This document shows, piece after piece, positions 34,727-44,549 of a stretch of 64,000 nt of DNA. Made by a program: the position numbers and the translations under genes. Source of the DNA: Poritiphilus flavus (lineage in GTDB: Bacteria; Bacteroidota; Bacteroidia; Flavobacteriales; Flavobacteriaceae); NCBI RefSeq assembly GCF_009901585.1, contig NZ_WXYO01000003.1:124001-188000 (forward strand), in the 5' to 3' direction. Under the pieces are notes generated by a model. That model searched no databases, was not told where the DNA came from, and saw only the letters and a program-made list of their open reading frames with translations. The stretch's first letter is position 1. Each line of letters opens with the position of its first letter.

Positions 34727-35347
34727 TTAATCCTCAAGCTCAAAAAGCGTTTTTATCTCTTCATAGGACATTTCCCCGTAGTCCTGGGAATTGGAAGACT
34801 TAGAAGTTGCAGTTGTACCCCCCGGAATCAATACATATCTGAATGCTTCGAAAAAAGGGCTTCCGGCGGCTTGTCCCTCTTCGTTTGCGGCCACAATAAT
34901 ATCCAGTTCACCGGCTTGTTCAGCCCGGAAATAATAAGACTGCTGGCGCGCTACACCAAATACAATTGGCAGGGGATAAACATCCGTATCTCCGGTAATG
35001 GCGTTGGGATTTGAACGCCCGAATACCATAACTACTCCTTGTTGTATAATCTCATCGGTCATTTCCGGAGCGTTTATCGTAAATGTTGCTGAAGTTGTTA
35101 TGATATCGTCAGCGAATTCAGAATCTATCCATCCGGAATACATAACATTCGCCGTGCCGGGCTCCCCCTGCTCTCCTTGTTCACCTTGTGCTCCTGGTTC
35201 ACCGGCTGCTCCGGTAGGCCCCTGTTCTCCCTGAGGTCCCTGTGGCCCGATAGCGCCATCTTCTCCATCCTTAGCGCAGCTTCCCGGGAAAATAAGTGTA
35301 AAGGAGAAAAATAATATAGTCGCTACCTTTTTTTCTAATGCTTTCAT
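34727..35347 (-). CDS. Collagen-like lipoprotein
   Basis: The 206-residue protein has a lipoprotein signal with lipobox FPGSC (C24). A collagen-like Gly-X-Y stretch of about 13 triplets follows (27-65; GPQGPQGEQGPTGAAGEPG). A beta-rich C-terminal domain follows (70-205). Collagen-like runs can trimerise and extend a surface domain. It lies between the hybrid two-component gene and an NHL remnant on the same strand. Confidence 0.85.
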   Translation of the reverse strand: MKALEKKVATILFFSFTLIFPGSCAKDGEDGAIGPQGPQGEQGPTGAAGEPGAQGEQGEQGEPGTANVMYSGWIDSEFADDIITTSATFTINAPEMTDEIIQQGVVMVFGRSNPNAITGDTDVYPLPIVFGVARQQSYYFRAEQAGELDIIVAANEEGQAAGSPFFEAFRYVLIPGGTTATSKSSNSQDYGEMSYEEIKTLFELED

Positions 35348-35451
35348 AATACATCATTTTAAGAATTAATATCTCAAATGTATCGTGCTAGCAGATGAGG
35401 TGGGTGATGGTATGTAACAAAGTGGTCACAATATGTAACCCAGGTTGTAAA

Positions 35452-38400
35452 TTATTGATATACAATAGATTGAAGATATTCCGAGGGTGTTTTTTTGAAG
35501 GTTTCCTTAAAGCACTTCATAAAATAACGAGGAGTGTTGAACCCTACGGTATAGGCCACTTCGCTAATGGTCAGATCGGATGACTTAAGAAGGTTGATGG
35601 CCTGATTTAAACGTTGAGAACGTATAAAGGCTGAGGTGGACAAACCTGTATAGGCCAATAACTTTCTGTGCAGTTGCATTCTGCTCATGCCTGCTTTCTG
35701 GCTAAAGGATTCAGCGTTGAATTCAGGATCGGTAAGATATTCATCAAGAATTTGCTGTACCCTATTTAGGAAGGCTTCATCACCCGGGGTTATGGCAATA
35801 TCTTTTGGTTTTAATACAAACTCCTTTCTGTACCTGTCCCGGAGTTTCTTTCGAACAGTGACCAGATTGGCAATCCGCTGCCTTAGGACCTTTATTTTGA
35901 ATGGCTTGGTGATATAGTCATCAGCACCCGAAGTCAGGCCTTTGAGTTCAAATTCTTCGCCCATACTGGCCGTTAACAGGATAATTGGAATGTGACTGGT
36001 ACGCTGATCTTTTTTAAGCACATCACATAGATCTATTCCGTTTAGTAAGGGCATTCTTATATCAGATAATATGATATCAGGTATGCGGGAAGTAGCAAGC
36101 TCCATTCCGGTTTTTCCGTTTTGGGCTTCCAGAATTCTATATTCCTTCTCTAGGGCTGATTTGATAAAACTTCGTATCTCATCGTGATCCTCAATGATCA
36201 GCAGTATTGGAAGCTCTGCATTAAGACCATTAAGATGGCCTTCATTTTCTGTGTAAATCCTGGAAACACGACCCTTTTCAGTGTTAAGCTCAGAGGTTTC
36301 CACTATCCATTCTTGCTTAAAAGCGCTCTTGTTAACCGGCATTTCTATGCGAAATTCCAGGATATCGTCCTGCTCGCGCCTCAACGCTATTTTACCGCCG
36401 TAAACTTTAACTAGTTCTCTTACCAGGGATAGACCTATGCCCATTCCTTCCGAGTAGTCGTTGTGTTGATAAAAACGATCAAACAGTTTTTCCAGGGGTA
36501 ATTCTGAAGCATCCCTGGCGGTGTTCCTGACGCTGAAATAGACACGGTCCGCCTTTTTCCAGGCTGAAAAACAACACAACCCATTCGGGGAGGTATACTT
36601 GAAGGCATTGGAAAGAAGATTGGTTATAATCTTTTCAATTACATCTTCATCATACCAGGCCAGTCCAATACCGGTAATCTCCGCTTCGTATCGCAAATTT
36701 TTGGTTTGGGCGCTGAATTGAAAAGAGCTGGAAATAGTCTGTAAAAGAAGACCTAAATTACCTTCACTGATCTTCATATTGAGTTTGCCATCCTCTAATT
36801 TGGCAAGCTCCAAAAGCTGATCGACCAGGCAACTTAGGCGATTGGCGTTTCGCTGGACCAGCGAAAAGTTTGATCGATCAAATTCCGATAAATTACCCTC
36901 TAGTAAAGAACTGTCTATTGGGCCGGAGATCAAGGTAAGCGGAGTTTTGAATTCATGGGCAATTTCAGTGTAAAGCCTGGACTTCATGTCATGAAGCTTT
37001 TTTAGTCGCCGTGCATTCTCCTGGCTTATTTTCAAATTGAGTTTCATATTCCATCTCCATTTCGCGTAAACATGCAAGCCAAATACGACAGAGCAGAGCA
37101 ACAGCACGTACAGTATTTTGGCAATGGTACTTAGGTACCAAGGAGGTTTAATATAGATCCTTAGAGTAGTACTTTCCTGATTGCTTGTCATACCATATGG
37201 CACAGCTTTTACTTTTAAAGTGTGATTTCCATAGGGAACATTGGTGAAATAAGCGGTCTGTAGATCGGTGGTTCTCCACTCATCATCGTCCAATGCGTAG
37301 AGATAGCGAATATTTTCAGGAGAGCTAAAGTCTAATGCGGAGAAACGAACTGAAAAATCGTTCTGATTAGAAGCGAGATAAAGCTCCTTTATAAAAGGGG
37401 CAGTAAGGGGCGCTATATGGCTTTTGTCTTCGGCATTGTTGATCTGGATTTTGGATATAAGGGGACGCGGATTGCTTTTAACCGAAAAAGTCTGTGAAAG
37501 ATCTATTTTTTGGATCCCTTCGTTTGTCCCAAAATACATCAGATCCTCGACTTGGTCATAGAACCCCGAACCAAAAAGAAAAGCGTTGGAGATCAGGCCA
37601 TCGTTTGTGGTAAAATGCCTCATGGTCTTAGTAACTTCGTTAAAGACATAGATACCATCACTAATGGTGGTGATCCAAAGGTTCTGATCCGAGTCTATCT
37701 GCAAGTCCATCACTTTCTTGTCGAATACCTTACCCTGATATTCTAATTTGGCAAATCCGTTGCTATCCTCAAGGTATCGTACCACTCCAAATTCAGTACC
37801 AAACCACATTTGGCCTTTTTCGTCCTCTACTGTACTCAGAATAATATCGGAACTGATGGAATTCAGCGCTTTCTTTGAGTTTCTAAAGCCGGTAATTTCC
37901 GGACTTACCGTGTTCTTGTCTATGGCTGAAATATCTTTGATTGAATACAAACCATAACCTGCGGTAATGACCCAAAGCCGGTCCCTGGAATCGATTAGGA
38001 TATCAATTATTTTGGCCTCACCGTTCTTGGACCCTGTGTTTAGTGGGATGAATTTGAGCAATTTTCCCTGCTCGTCCAGCAGGTGAAGCCCCATCCAGGA
38101 ACCTACCCATAAACGGCCTTTTCTATCTTTAGCAAGTCCATAGACCACCAACTTTTTATCAAACATTGTGGATATAGGAATGGTGACATTTGGACTGTCA
38201 TCCACCACTTTGTAGATCTCTTCCATGGCCGAACTGGCCATGATGCTTTCTCCTTCATCAAATAAGGCGGTGATACCCCTATCTTGTATGATATGTAGAA
38301 CACTATTATCCTCTACCTTAAAAAGGCCCTTGGCGCCACCCAGATAAATAGAACCTTTGTGTTTTATAATTCTCCTTGCATGAAGTTCAATTGGATTCTG

Positions 38401-39384
38401 CAGAAAAGCTTTCTCTTGTTTTCGCTCTTTATATAGACCCTTGTCCGTTCCTACCCAGAGGTTTCCCTGTGAATCGGCAAAAACGGTCTTGATCTGCCTG
38501 TTGGTGGTATCTATGTCCGTGCTTACTTTTGTTAGTTCAAACCGGGTAGTATTCAGTTTAAAAAGGGAAGTGCCTGAGGCCAGGAAATAGCCCCCTTTGG
38601 TATCCGCAGCAATACTCACGACTGTTTCGTCTATGGCAATCTGTCTGTCTATTTTATTCTCCTTATACAGAATAAGATTGTCTTTCAGCCCTACTACAAG
38701 GCCCACAGATGGAATGTATTCCAGCAGCTGAATAGTTGAATCGAAGGTATGGACCAGAATTTTAGTTTCGGATCCAAGACTTTGGCGATATAGATGTTGA
38801 TTATCCGTTAGCCAAAGGAAATCTTCTGAGGCAGCGATGTTCGATTTAAAAGTTCCATATCCCAGGTTTCTCCTCGAGCCCGTAAAGAAGTTGTAAACCT
38901 GGAAGCCTTCCTCTGTAGCGGATAGTAAGTATTTATCATTTACGGAAATTGCCTTAAAAACAATATTTCCTGAAGAAACATCGGGCTCTTCAAGAGCAAA
39001 GTTGGCAAAGCTCATTTTGTGGGGTGAAAACTTTGTTAAGCCGCCCCCATGCGTTCCAATCCAAAGACTATTATCAGGATCAGCAACTATTGTACGGACC
39101 CAATTAGCCATAAGGGATTCAGTTTCCCTGGGAGAATTTCGGAGAATCTCAAAGCTGTAGCCGTCATATCGGTGCAAACCGTCTTGGGTGCCTACCCAAA
39201 TAAATCCTTTAGCGTCTTGAGTAATGCAGGATATCCAGCTGTTATTCATGCCATTTTCGATCTTCGCAAACGACATTTTTGGGCTCTTTTGCCCGTGAAG
39301 CGTTGGGCAATAGTGCAACAAGACCTGAAAAAACAAAAAAACTTTTAGAAGGTTTGTATTTAAAATGGCTATTCTGAACACCAC
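35452..39384 (-). CDS. Hybrid two-component system protein with beta-propeller sensor
   Basis: The 1310-residue protein joins a full signalling chain. A periplasmic two-bladed propeller sensor spans about 35-690 (for example GFIWVGTQDGLHRYDG, NLWVGTDKGLYKE), then a Y_Y_Y domain and a membrane helix at about 752-776. A HisKA domain with H810 (EIAHEFKTPLTL), an ATPase domain (NLLSNAFKYTSP), a receiver with phospho-acceptor D1108 (ILSDIRMPLLNG) and a C-terminal AraC-type DNA-binding domain complete it. Such proteins detect a ligand and turn on adjacent genes, usually polysaccharide loci. Here no SusC/SusD pair is adjacent. The start is GTG; no ATG lies before the signal peptide. Confidence 0.95.
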   Translation of the reverse strand: MVFRIAILNTNLLKVFLFFQVLLHYCPTLHGQKSPKMSFAKIENGMNNSWISCITQDAKGFIWVGTQDGLHRYDGYSFEILRNSPRETESLMANWVRTIVADPDNSLWIGTHGGGLTKFSPHKMSFANFALEEPDVSSGNIVFKAISVNDKYLLSATEEGFQVYNFFTGSRRNLGYGTFKSNIAASEDFLWLTDNQHLYRQSLGSETKILVHTFDSTIQLLEYIPSVGLVVGLKDNLILYKENKIDRQIAIDETVVSIAADTKGGYFLASGTSLFKLNTTRFELTKVSTDIDTTNRQIKTVFADSQGNLWVGTDKGLYKERKQEKAFLQNPIELHARRIIKHKGSIYLGGAKGLFKVEDNSVLHIIQDRGITALFDEGESIMASSAMEEIYKVVDDSPNVTIPISTMFDKKLVVYGLAKDRKGRLWVGSWMGLHLLDEQGKLLKFIPLNTGSKNGEAKIIDILIDSRDRLWVITAGYGLYSIKDISAIDKNTVSPEITGFRNSKKALNSISSDIILSTVEDEKGQMWFGTEFGVVRYLEDSNGFAKLEYQGKVFDKKVMDLQIDSDQNLWITTISDGIYVFNEVTKTMRHFTTNDGLISNAFLFGSGFYDQVEDLMYFGTNEGIQKIDLSQTFSVKSNPRPLISKIQINNAEDKSHIAPLTAPFIKELYLASNQNDFSVRFSALDFSSPENIRYLYALDDDEWRTTDLQTAYFTNVPYGNHTLKVKAVPYGMTSNQESTTLRIYIKPPWYLSTIAKILYVLLLCSVVFGLHVYAKWRWNMKLNLKISQENARRLKKLHDMKSRLYTEIAHEFKTPLTLISGPIDSSLLEGNLSEFDRSNFSLVQRNANRLSCLVDQLLELAKLEDGKLNMKISEGNLGLLLQTISSSFQFSAQTKNLRYEAEITGIGLAWYDEDVIEKIITNLLSNAFKYTSPNGLCCFSAWKKADRVYFSVRNTARDASELPLEKLFDRFYQHNDYSEGMGIGLSLVRELVKVYGGKIALRREQDDILEFRIEMPVNKSAFKQEWIVETSELNTEKGRVSRIYTENEGHLNGLNAELPILLIIEDHDEIRSFIKSALEKEYRILEAQNGKTGMELATSRIPDIILSDIRMPLLNGIDLCDVLKKDQRTSHIPIILLTASMGEEFELKGLTSGADDYITKPFKIKVLRQRIANLVTVRKKLRDRYRKEFVLKPKDIAITPGDEAFLNRVQQILDEYLTDPEFNAESFSQKAGMSRMQLHRKLLAYTGLSTSAFIRSQRLNQAINLLKSSDLTISEVAYTVGFNTPRYFMKCFKETFKKTPSEYLQSIVYQ

Positions 39385-39590
39385 GGGGCCAATTGGGTAA
39401 ATCCACGGCCTGTTTAAGCTTAAAAAAACTTAAAATGTCCGGAGGTTTACCACTGTTTCTGTTACCAATAAAGCGTTTGATAGACTGTAAATCAAGACAA
39501 TATGTGTTAACGGATAAGTTTTTTGTGTATTTGTCTCTAAATGCACTGTCGCTTGATCTTTCTCATACTTTATACTATCTGGAACAGATT

Positions 39591-39624
39591 CAAATAAAAG
39601 AACCCTGACAGAATCGTCAGGGTT
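39591..39624 (-). terminator. Repeated hairpin terminator, copy 2
   Basis: Same AACCCTGAC/GTCAGGGTT stem as copy 1, followed on the minus strand by CTTTTATTTG. It is the second of two terminators downstream of the barrel receptor gene. Confidence 0.8.
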
Positions 39625-39751
39625 GCCTGGATTGCCAGATGAAATGGATATTCATCAGCAATTTCTTTCATATTAGCCTATCAATGATAGCTTTGGCGTT
39701 TTGGTACATCCAAAATTGCAAGAGGAAACTTATATTTCTTGTATTTGGTGA

Positions 39752-39788
39752 TATAAAATAAAAGAACCCTGACAGAATCGTCAGGGTT
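39752..39788 (-). terminator. Repeated hairpin terminator, copy 3
   Basis: Same stem, followed on the minus strand by CTTTTATTTTATAT. It is the first terminator after the barrel receptor stop. Its flanks resemble those of copy 2. Confidence 0.85.
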
Positions 39789-39855
39789 CCTTGGATTGAC
39801 GGGCGAAATGGAAGTCAACCAACCAATCCTTCCAAATTACCCTATCAATTCACCC

Positions 39856-42306
39856 TTATAATATTCCACCACTACCTTGCTTGGTGTTGCTGTCTCTTCT
39901 TTTCCGTTGCGCCTTCCTGTTCTTGCCACTTCCAAAGCGGTAAGAAAGTCCGGTATAAACCGTCTGGCTTTCCCAGTTGAATACCCCTGATTGTACATAG
40001 GGACGATCTCCGTCGAAACCAAATTGCATCGTATTGAAAATATCGTTGTAATTCACGCTAAAGGTCCCCTTGCCCTGTGCAAAGCTGTATCGTGCCCCCA
40101 GGTTCACAAAATACATGGGGTCAACTTCAAACTGCAGGTTTTGGTTTCGCCCCCTGTAGAATCCGAACAATTGGATGGTCAGCTTTTTGGTAGCCTTAAA
40201 ACTGTTGTTCATTCTCAGGTTCCATGCTGTGTTATCTACATTGACCCTTTCGGTTATGATGTCGTCTTCTGTTGCCGTACCAACTACCCCCTGCAAGGTT
40301 TCAGTAACCCCTCTTTGCGTTTGTGAAAAGAGATCAAAACTTCCGTTAATACTCCACCATTTGGTGGGCCTGTAGTTGGTAGAGAACTCAAATCCGTAGG
40401 CTGAGGTATTATCAAAATTATCAAAGGTCAGAATGATCTTGTTCAGGTCTAATCGATCAATATAAACAGCCCTGTTGATCTCATCCTTGATCCTTCTGTA
40501 GAACACTCCTGCTGTGATACTCCCATTTTTAAGCCTTCTGGTATAATTGGCCTCTACGGAATTGGTAAACTGGGGTACCAGACTTGGATTTCCAAAGGAA
40601 GAAATAAGCGGAGTGGCCCATTCCCTGATCGGGTTTACCTGGGACAATCCAGGCCTGTCTACCCTTCGGCTCACACTGAGCTGAAACTGATTCTTTTCAC
40701 TCGGTCTGTAAGTGATAAAACCTGAAGGATATATTTGGGTATATTCGTCGGTAAAGGCCCTTACCTGGTTCGTATCTGCTTTTACAGTTACGTCTTCTAC
40801 CCTTACACCTAACTGGTACGACCATTTTTCATAGTTCTGTCCAAAGGTGGCGTAGGCGGAATAAATATCCATTCCATAGATAAAATCCGTACTGGGCGTA
40901 GGGATGAGATCCCCACTGGAATTAAAAGACAGCCCCGTTGAGGTGTAATCCACTTCGGTTTCAAAGGTTCTGGATTCCAGGCCGGCTTCCAGCTTTGAGA
41001 TGGAATCCAAGGGGTTTACATAATCCAGGTTGATAAAGGTCTGATCCCTTCGTGTATCCACAAAATCCTTGTAATCCGGGAACAGTGTGGCGCCTGTAGA
41101 CTGAAAGTCCGCGTCTTCGTCGTTCTCAAAACGATTGTGATCAATTTCCAGCTCAATATTGTGCCCTTCTTTTTTGAATTCCAGTTTATAATCAAAATTA
41201 TACTGCTGGCTGGAATTGTCCTGATCGCTCCTGAAGAGCTGGTTTGTATTTCGGGCCATATCGTTGTTATAGGTCACCCTGGTCTCACCAAGTGTTGTAC
41301 CGTTATATAAATTCTGGTTGGTAAAGAAGGAAATGGTGTTCTTTTCGTTGAGATAAAAATCGATACCAACTTTAAATAGATGGGATTGGTTGTTGTCCAG
41401 GAATCCAAAGTCCTGAAGCGAGTTCTCATCCGCTCTGAATATGTTTCCGTTGTTTACATATTTCCCGACATTATTCCCGTAGTTGCCGTATAGGTTTACC
41501 TTTCCGTTCCGGTAATTCAGGTCTATGGTACTGTTGAATTTCGCTTCAATATCGACGGTCAGCCCTGTACTGATATTACCGTTGAACCCGATATTCGCAT
41601 TTTTGTGAAGTACAATATTGATGATACCGCTCATCCCTTCCGGATTGTATTTAGCGGAGGGGTTGGTAATCAACTCTATGGACTTGATAGAGGTAGAAGG
41701 AATCTGTCTGAGTAATTGAGCTACGGGTACGTTGGAGAGCTTTCCATCTACCATCACCCTTACGTTGGAATTTCCACGGAGGGTAAGTTCTCCGGTCTGG
41801 GAGTCCACATTGACAGAGGGAATATTGTTCATGATATCCGATGCCGTGGCCCCGGCTGTTGTCAGGTCTTTGCCCACGTTGATCACCTTACGGTCTATTT
41901 TCTGTTCAATAGTGGTTCTTTCAGCTACCACATCCACCCCGCTGAGTTCTTCGGCCTCTTCTTCAAGGGATATTACCCCGAGGTCTAATTTCCTGTTGCT
42001 CTTGGTGATCCGTATTTGTGTGGAATAGGTCTTAAACCCAATAAACTGCACCTCAAAGGTGAAATCTCCTTCAGGTATCTTCTTTACCTCAAAACTACCG
42101 TCCTCCGTGGTTATTCCTCCGGTAATGGTGCTGTTATCCTCAGTGGACTTAATGACGATGGCGGCGTAAGCTACGGGTTGTTTTAACGTCTTATCAATGA
42201 CCTTTCCCGTGACGCTGCCAATACGTAAGTCGGAGGGGTCTGTTAAGGGTGTGGCCTTCAATGCGCCGCTCAGCAGAAGGGCGCAAAGTAAAAGAGCTTT
42301 GCTCAT
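39856..42306 (-). CDS. Outer-membrane beta-barrel receptor (OMP_b-brl_3, TonB-dependent type)
   Basis: The 816-residue protein has a signal peptide (1-18), a carboxypeptidase-regulatory-like domain (about 30-115: GSVTGKVIDKTLKQPVAYAA) and a plug-type domain (about 130-240: ATASDIMNNIPSVNVD, GIINIVLHKN). The long beta-barrel (250-800) ends in basic residues. This matches the PF14905-type barrel receptors of Bacteroidota. TonB dependence is inferred from the fold. The ligand is unknown, and no SusD partner lies beside it. Confidence 0.92.
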   Translation of the reverse strand: MSKALLLCALLLSGALKATPLTDPSDLRIGSVTGKVIDKTLKQPVAYAAIVIKSTEDNSTITGGITTEDGSFEVKKIPEGDFTFEVQFIGFKTYSTQIRITKSNRKLDLGVISLEEEAEELSGVDVVAERTTIEQKIDRKVINVGKDLTTAGATASDIMNNIPSVNVDSQTGELTLRGNSNVRVMVDGKLSNVPVAQLLRQIPSTSIKSIELITNPSAKYNPEGMSGIINIVLHKNANIGFNGNISTGLTVDIEAKFNSTIDLNYRNGKVNLYGNYGNNVGKYVNNGNIFRADENSLQDFGFLDNNQSHLFKVGIDFYLNEKNTISFFTNQNLYNGTTLGETRVTYNNDMARNTNQLFRSDQDNSSQQYNFDYKLEFKKEGHNIELEIDHNRFENDEDADFQSTGATLFPDYKDFVDTRRDQTFINLDYVNPLDSISKLEAGLESRTFETEVDYTSTGLSFNSSGDLIPTPSTDFIYGMDIYSAYATFGQNYEKWSYQLGVRVEDVTVKADTNQVRAFTDEYTQIYPSGFITYRPSEKNQFQLSVSRRVDRPGLSQVNPIREWATPLISSFGNPSLVPQFTNSVEANYTRRLKNGSITAGVFYRRIKDEINRAVYIDRLDLNKIILTFDNFDNTSAYGFEFSTNYRPTKWWSINGSFDLFSQTQRGVTETLQGVVGTATEDDIITERVNVDNTAWNLRMNNSFKATKKLTIQLFGFYRGRNQNLQFEVDPMYFVNLGARYSFAQGKGTFSVNYNDIFNTMQFGFDGDRPYVQSGVFNWESQTVYTGLSYRFGSGKNRKAQRKRRDSNTKQGSGGIL

Positions 42307-42675
42307 GTCGTTCGTTTTTGATTGATTGATTGATGTTAACTACTGGACGACAAAGGGCCATATATGTTACCATATCCCGGTTTTTTTAACAAATTTTAAC
42401 AAGCTGAAGAACAGTATGGAATTGGAGAAGAGCGGATTAGCATTTTGTACATTAAGAAGCGATATCTTTGAGGGCAAGGAGTGGGTACGTGCACAAGAAA
42501 AGCAAAACCCCGACGAAGCCGCCGGGGTTTCTTCATTGATAAGCTATACTAAACACTAACCATTAACTATAAAAAATATAGCGATATCAATGACTAATTT
42601 TTTGTTCTACCAATAGACGAACTTTTTTACGAATAGTTACAGTTATTAACACACTTTAACACGCCGCAACGCACT
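42307..42675. other. 369-base intergenic region
   Basis: Region between divergent genes. It contains a short frame (42416-42559, 47 codons) whose end is only a translated hairpin, plus that hairpin at 42505. No other content is seen. Confidence 0.5.
42505..42530. terminator. Orphan GC-rich hairpin terminator
   Basis: AAACCCCG pairs with CGGGGTTT around a 10-base loop. On the minus strand it is followed by a T-rich run (TTTTGCTTTT). No gene ends beside it, so it may close an unidentified short transcript. Confidence 0.6.
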
Positions 42676-43035
42676 ATGAAAAAGACACTCGTATTCGGAG
42701 CATCAACGCAACCTAATCGCTATAGTAATTTGGCCATTCACAGGCTTGTGGCCAAAGGTATCGAGACCGTAGCATTCGGCAGGATGGCAGGGGAGGTATT
42801 GAATGTACAAATAAAAACTAATTTGGAGGATTTTCAAAATATTCACACCCTAACTTTGTATATGAATCCGTACAATCAACGAACCTTTTACGACGCCATC
42901 CTTGATCTCGCTCCTAAACGCGTTATTTTTAATCCGGGTACGGAAAACTTCCATTTTTATGAATTACTTCGCGAAAAGGATATTGAGGTTGAAGTAGGCT
43001 GTACCCTGGTCATGCTGGCTACGGGACAGTACTGA
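42676..43035 (+). CDS. CoA-binding domain protein (CoA_binding_2)
   Basis: The 119-residue protein has the Rossmann-type CoA_binding_2 fold: KKTLVFGASTQPNRYSN at the start, NIHTLTLYMNPYNQR in the middle and FNPGTENFHF before the last strand, ending VEVGCTLVMLATGQY. Related small proteins (YccU-like) bind CoA but have no defined role. It converges on the symporter gene stop one base away. Confidence 0.88.
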   Translation: MKKTLVFGASTQPNRYSNLAIHRLVAKGIETVAFGRMAGEVLNVQIKTNLEDFQNIHTLTLYMNPYNQRTFYDAILDLAPKRVIFNPGTENFHFYELLREKDIEVEVGCTLVMLATGQY

Positions 43036-43036
43036 T

Positions 43037-44491
43037 TTATTTTCGGATCAGGTATAAACCGATAAAAGTCAGCATTCCGTTGATAGGTAGCAATTCATAA
43101 CCCACAGTATAACCCCCCAGCCAGGCTGAAGGCATATTCGCAATACCAATAATCAGACCGACTACCACTACCGCCACCAACCAACTGTAGCGGTCCTTAA
43201 TGTCGTATTTAGTGAAAATACCGAAAGCGAATAAGCCTAGTAAGGGTCCGTAGGTGTAGGTGGCTACCGTAAGTAAACCGTCAATGACATTGCGGTCTAA
43301 AACATATTTAAAGGCGATGACCACCAAAATCAGTAGCAGGCTCATCCAGACATGGGTTCTTTTTCGCAGCCTTTTCTGATCCTTTTCCGGTTTACTCTCA
43401 ATGCTCAGAAAATCAACACAAAATGAGGTAGTAAGCGAGGTTAGGGCGCTATCCGCGCTACTGTATGCCGCCGCGATCAGCCCTAGCATAAAAGTTGCCC
43501 CGACAAGTATCCCAAGATCACCGTTTAACGCGATTTCCGGGAACAAAAGGTCTGTTTTTGGCGATCCGTCCATCAGCGGTATCCCGATCTGGAATTTTGC
43601 CGCGTAGATGAACAACAAGGCACCCAGCAACATGAATATAAAGGTTACCACTCCCAGCGATATACTGAAAGTGATCATATTTTTTTTGGCGTCCTTAAGG
43701 TTCCTGCAAGTAAGGTTTTTTTGCATCATATCCTGATCCAGCCCCGTCATACAAATAGTAATGAACATCCCACCCAGAAAGGATTTCACAAAATGGTTTC
43801 TGGCGAAAAAATCCTCAAAAAAGAAGGTCTTGTTGTATTGTTTGAATTCGTTTGACGCGATGAAATCCCCCAGGCTCCAGTCCAATCCCTTAAGAATAAA
43901 ATGGATGGATAAGATAACCGAGAGTATCATAAAGAGTGTTTGGAGCGTGTCCGTCCATACAATCGTTTTAATCCCGCCCCTAAAGGTGTAAACCCAGATA
44001 AGGATTATGGAAAGGGTTACCGTGAGCTCAAAAGGTACATTCCAGGCGTCAAAAACAAATTGTTGTAGTACAATAGCTACGAGGAATAACCTGAAAGCGG
44101 CTCCCAGAACCCTGGAAATAAAGAAGGAAACCGCCCCAACCTTATGACTGACCGTTCCAAATCGGCGGTTTAGGTACTCGTATATGGAGGTTAGGTTCCA
44201 TTTGTAGTAGACCGGGAGCAAGACATAGGCCACCACAAAATAACCTACAACATAACCCATGACCACCTGCATATAGCTAAACTGCGAATCGGCAACCCAG
44301 CCGGGAACCGAAATAAAGGTCACACCAGACAGTGAAGCCCCTATCATGCCAAAGGCGACCAAATACCAGGGAGACTGCTTTCCAGCCTTGAAAAAGTCCG
44401 TATTGGAATCGTTTTTCCCGGTAAAGTATGAAATCAATAAAAGCAAGAGAAAATAACCGCCTACCAGAAGGAGAATATGCGAAGCCGTCAT
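43037..44491 (-). CDS. Sodium:solute symporter (SSS family)
   Basis: The frame continues upstream to 44740 over the recR start, but the ATG at 44491 (484 residues) begins right before the first membrane helix ([21 protein letters not shown]) and is preferred. About 13 hydrophobic helices are visible. Signature segments include [19 protein letters not shown] and [16 protein letters not shown], typical of the sodium:solute symporters. The substrate cannot be assigned. It is divergent from recR. Confidence 0.9.
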   Translation of the reverse strand: MTASHILLLVGGYFLLLLLISYFTGKNDSNTDFFKAGKQSPWYLVAFGMIGASLSGVTFISVPGWVADSQFSYMQVVMGYVVGYFVVAYVLLPVYYKWNLTSIYEYLNRRFGTVSHKVGAVSFFISRVLGAAFRLFLVAIVLQQFVFDAWNVPFELTVTLSIILIWVYTFRGGIKTIVWTDTLQTLFMILSVILSIHFILKGLDWSLGDFIASNEFKQYNKTFFFEDFFARNHFVKSFLGGMFITICMTGLDQDMMQKNLTCRNLKDAKKNMITFSISLGVVTFIFMLLGALLFIYAAKFQIGIPLMDGSPKTDLLFPEIALNGDLGILVGATFMLGLIAAAYSSADSALTSLTTSFCVDFLSIESKPEKDQKRLRKRTHVWMSLLLILVVIAFKYVLDRNVIDGLLTVATYTYGPLLGLFAFGIFTKYDIKDRYSWLVAVVVVGLIIGIANMPSAWLGGYTVGYELLPINGMLTFIGLYLIRK

Positions 44492-44536
44492 AGAAATAAA
44501 TTTCAGATGCAAAGTACAAAAAGTAAAAATAGTGCG

Positions 44537-44544
44537 TAATTTTG
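44537..44544 (+). promoter_or_regulatory. -7 promoter element of recR
   Basis: TAATTTTG fits TAnnTTTG and ends five bases before the recR ATG at 44550, so the mRNA would have almost no leader. No -33 TTG is at the right distance. Confidence 0.45.
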
Positions 44545-44549
44545 CTGTT

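Larger units (their letters stand above)
39385..39855. other. 471-base intergenic region with two repeated hairpins
   Basis: Region between the divergent hybrid two-component gene and the barrel receptor stop. It contains two copies of the AACCCTGAC hairpin and related flanks. A 71-codon frame (39393-39608) shows no coding signal. Confidence 0.5.

Noticed and set aside
39393-39608. 71-codon plus-strand frame between the hybrid two-component gene and the receptor
   Set aside because: No recognisable domain, and it runs into a hairpin repeat; intergenic noise is more likely.
42326-42559. 77-codon plus-strand frame
   Set aside because: Its C-terminal part is only the translated GC-rich hairpin (NPDEAAGVSS); no signal peptide, ribosome site or homology.
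42676-43035. Gene fusion of the CoA-binding protein with the symporter
   Set aside because: They are convergent, and the stops lie one base apart in opposite directions.
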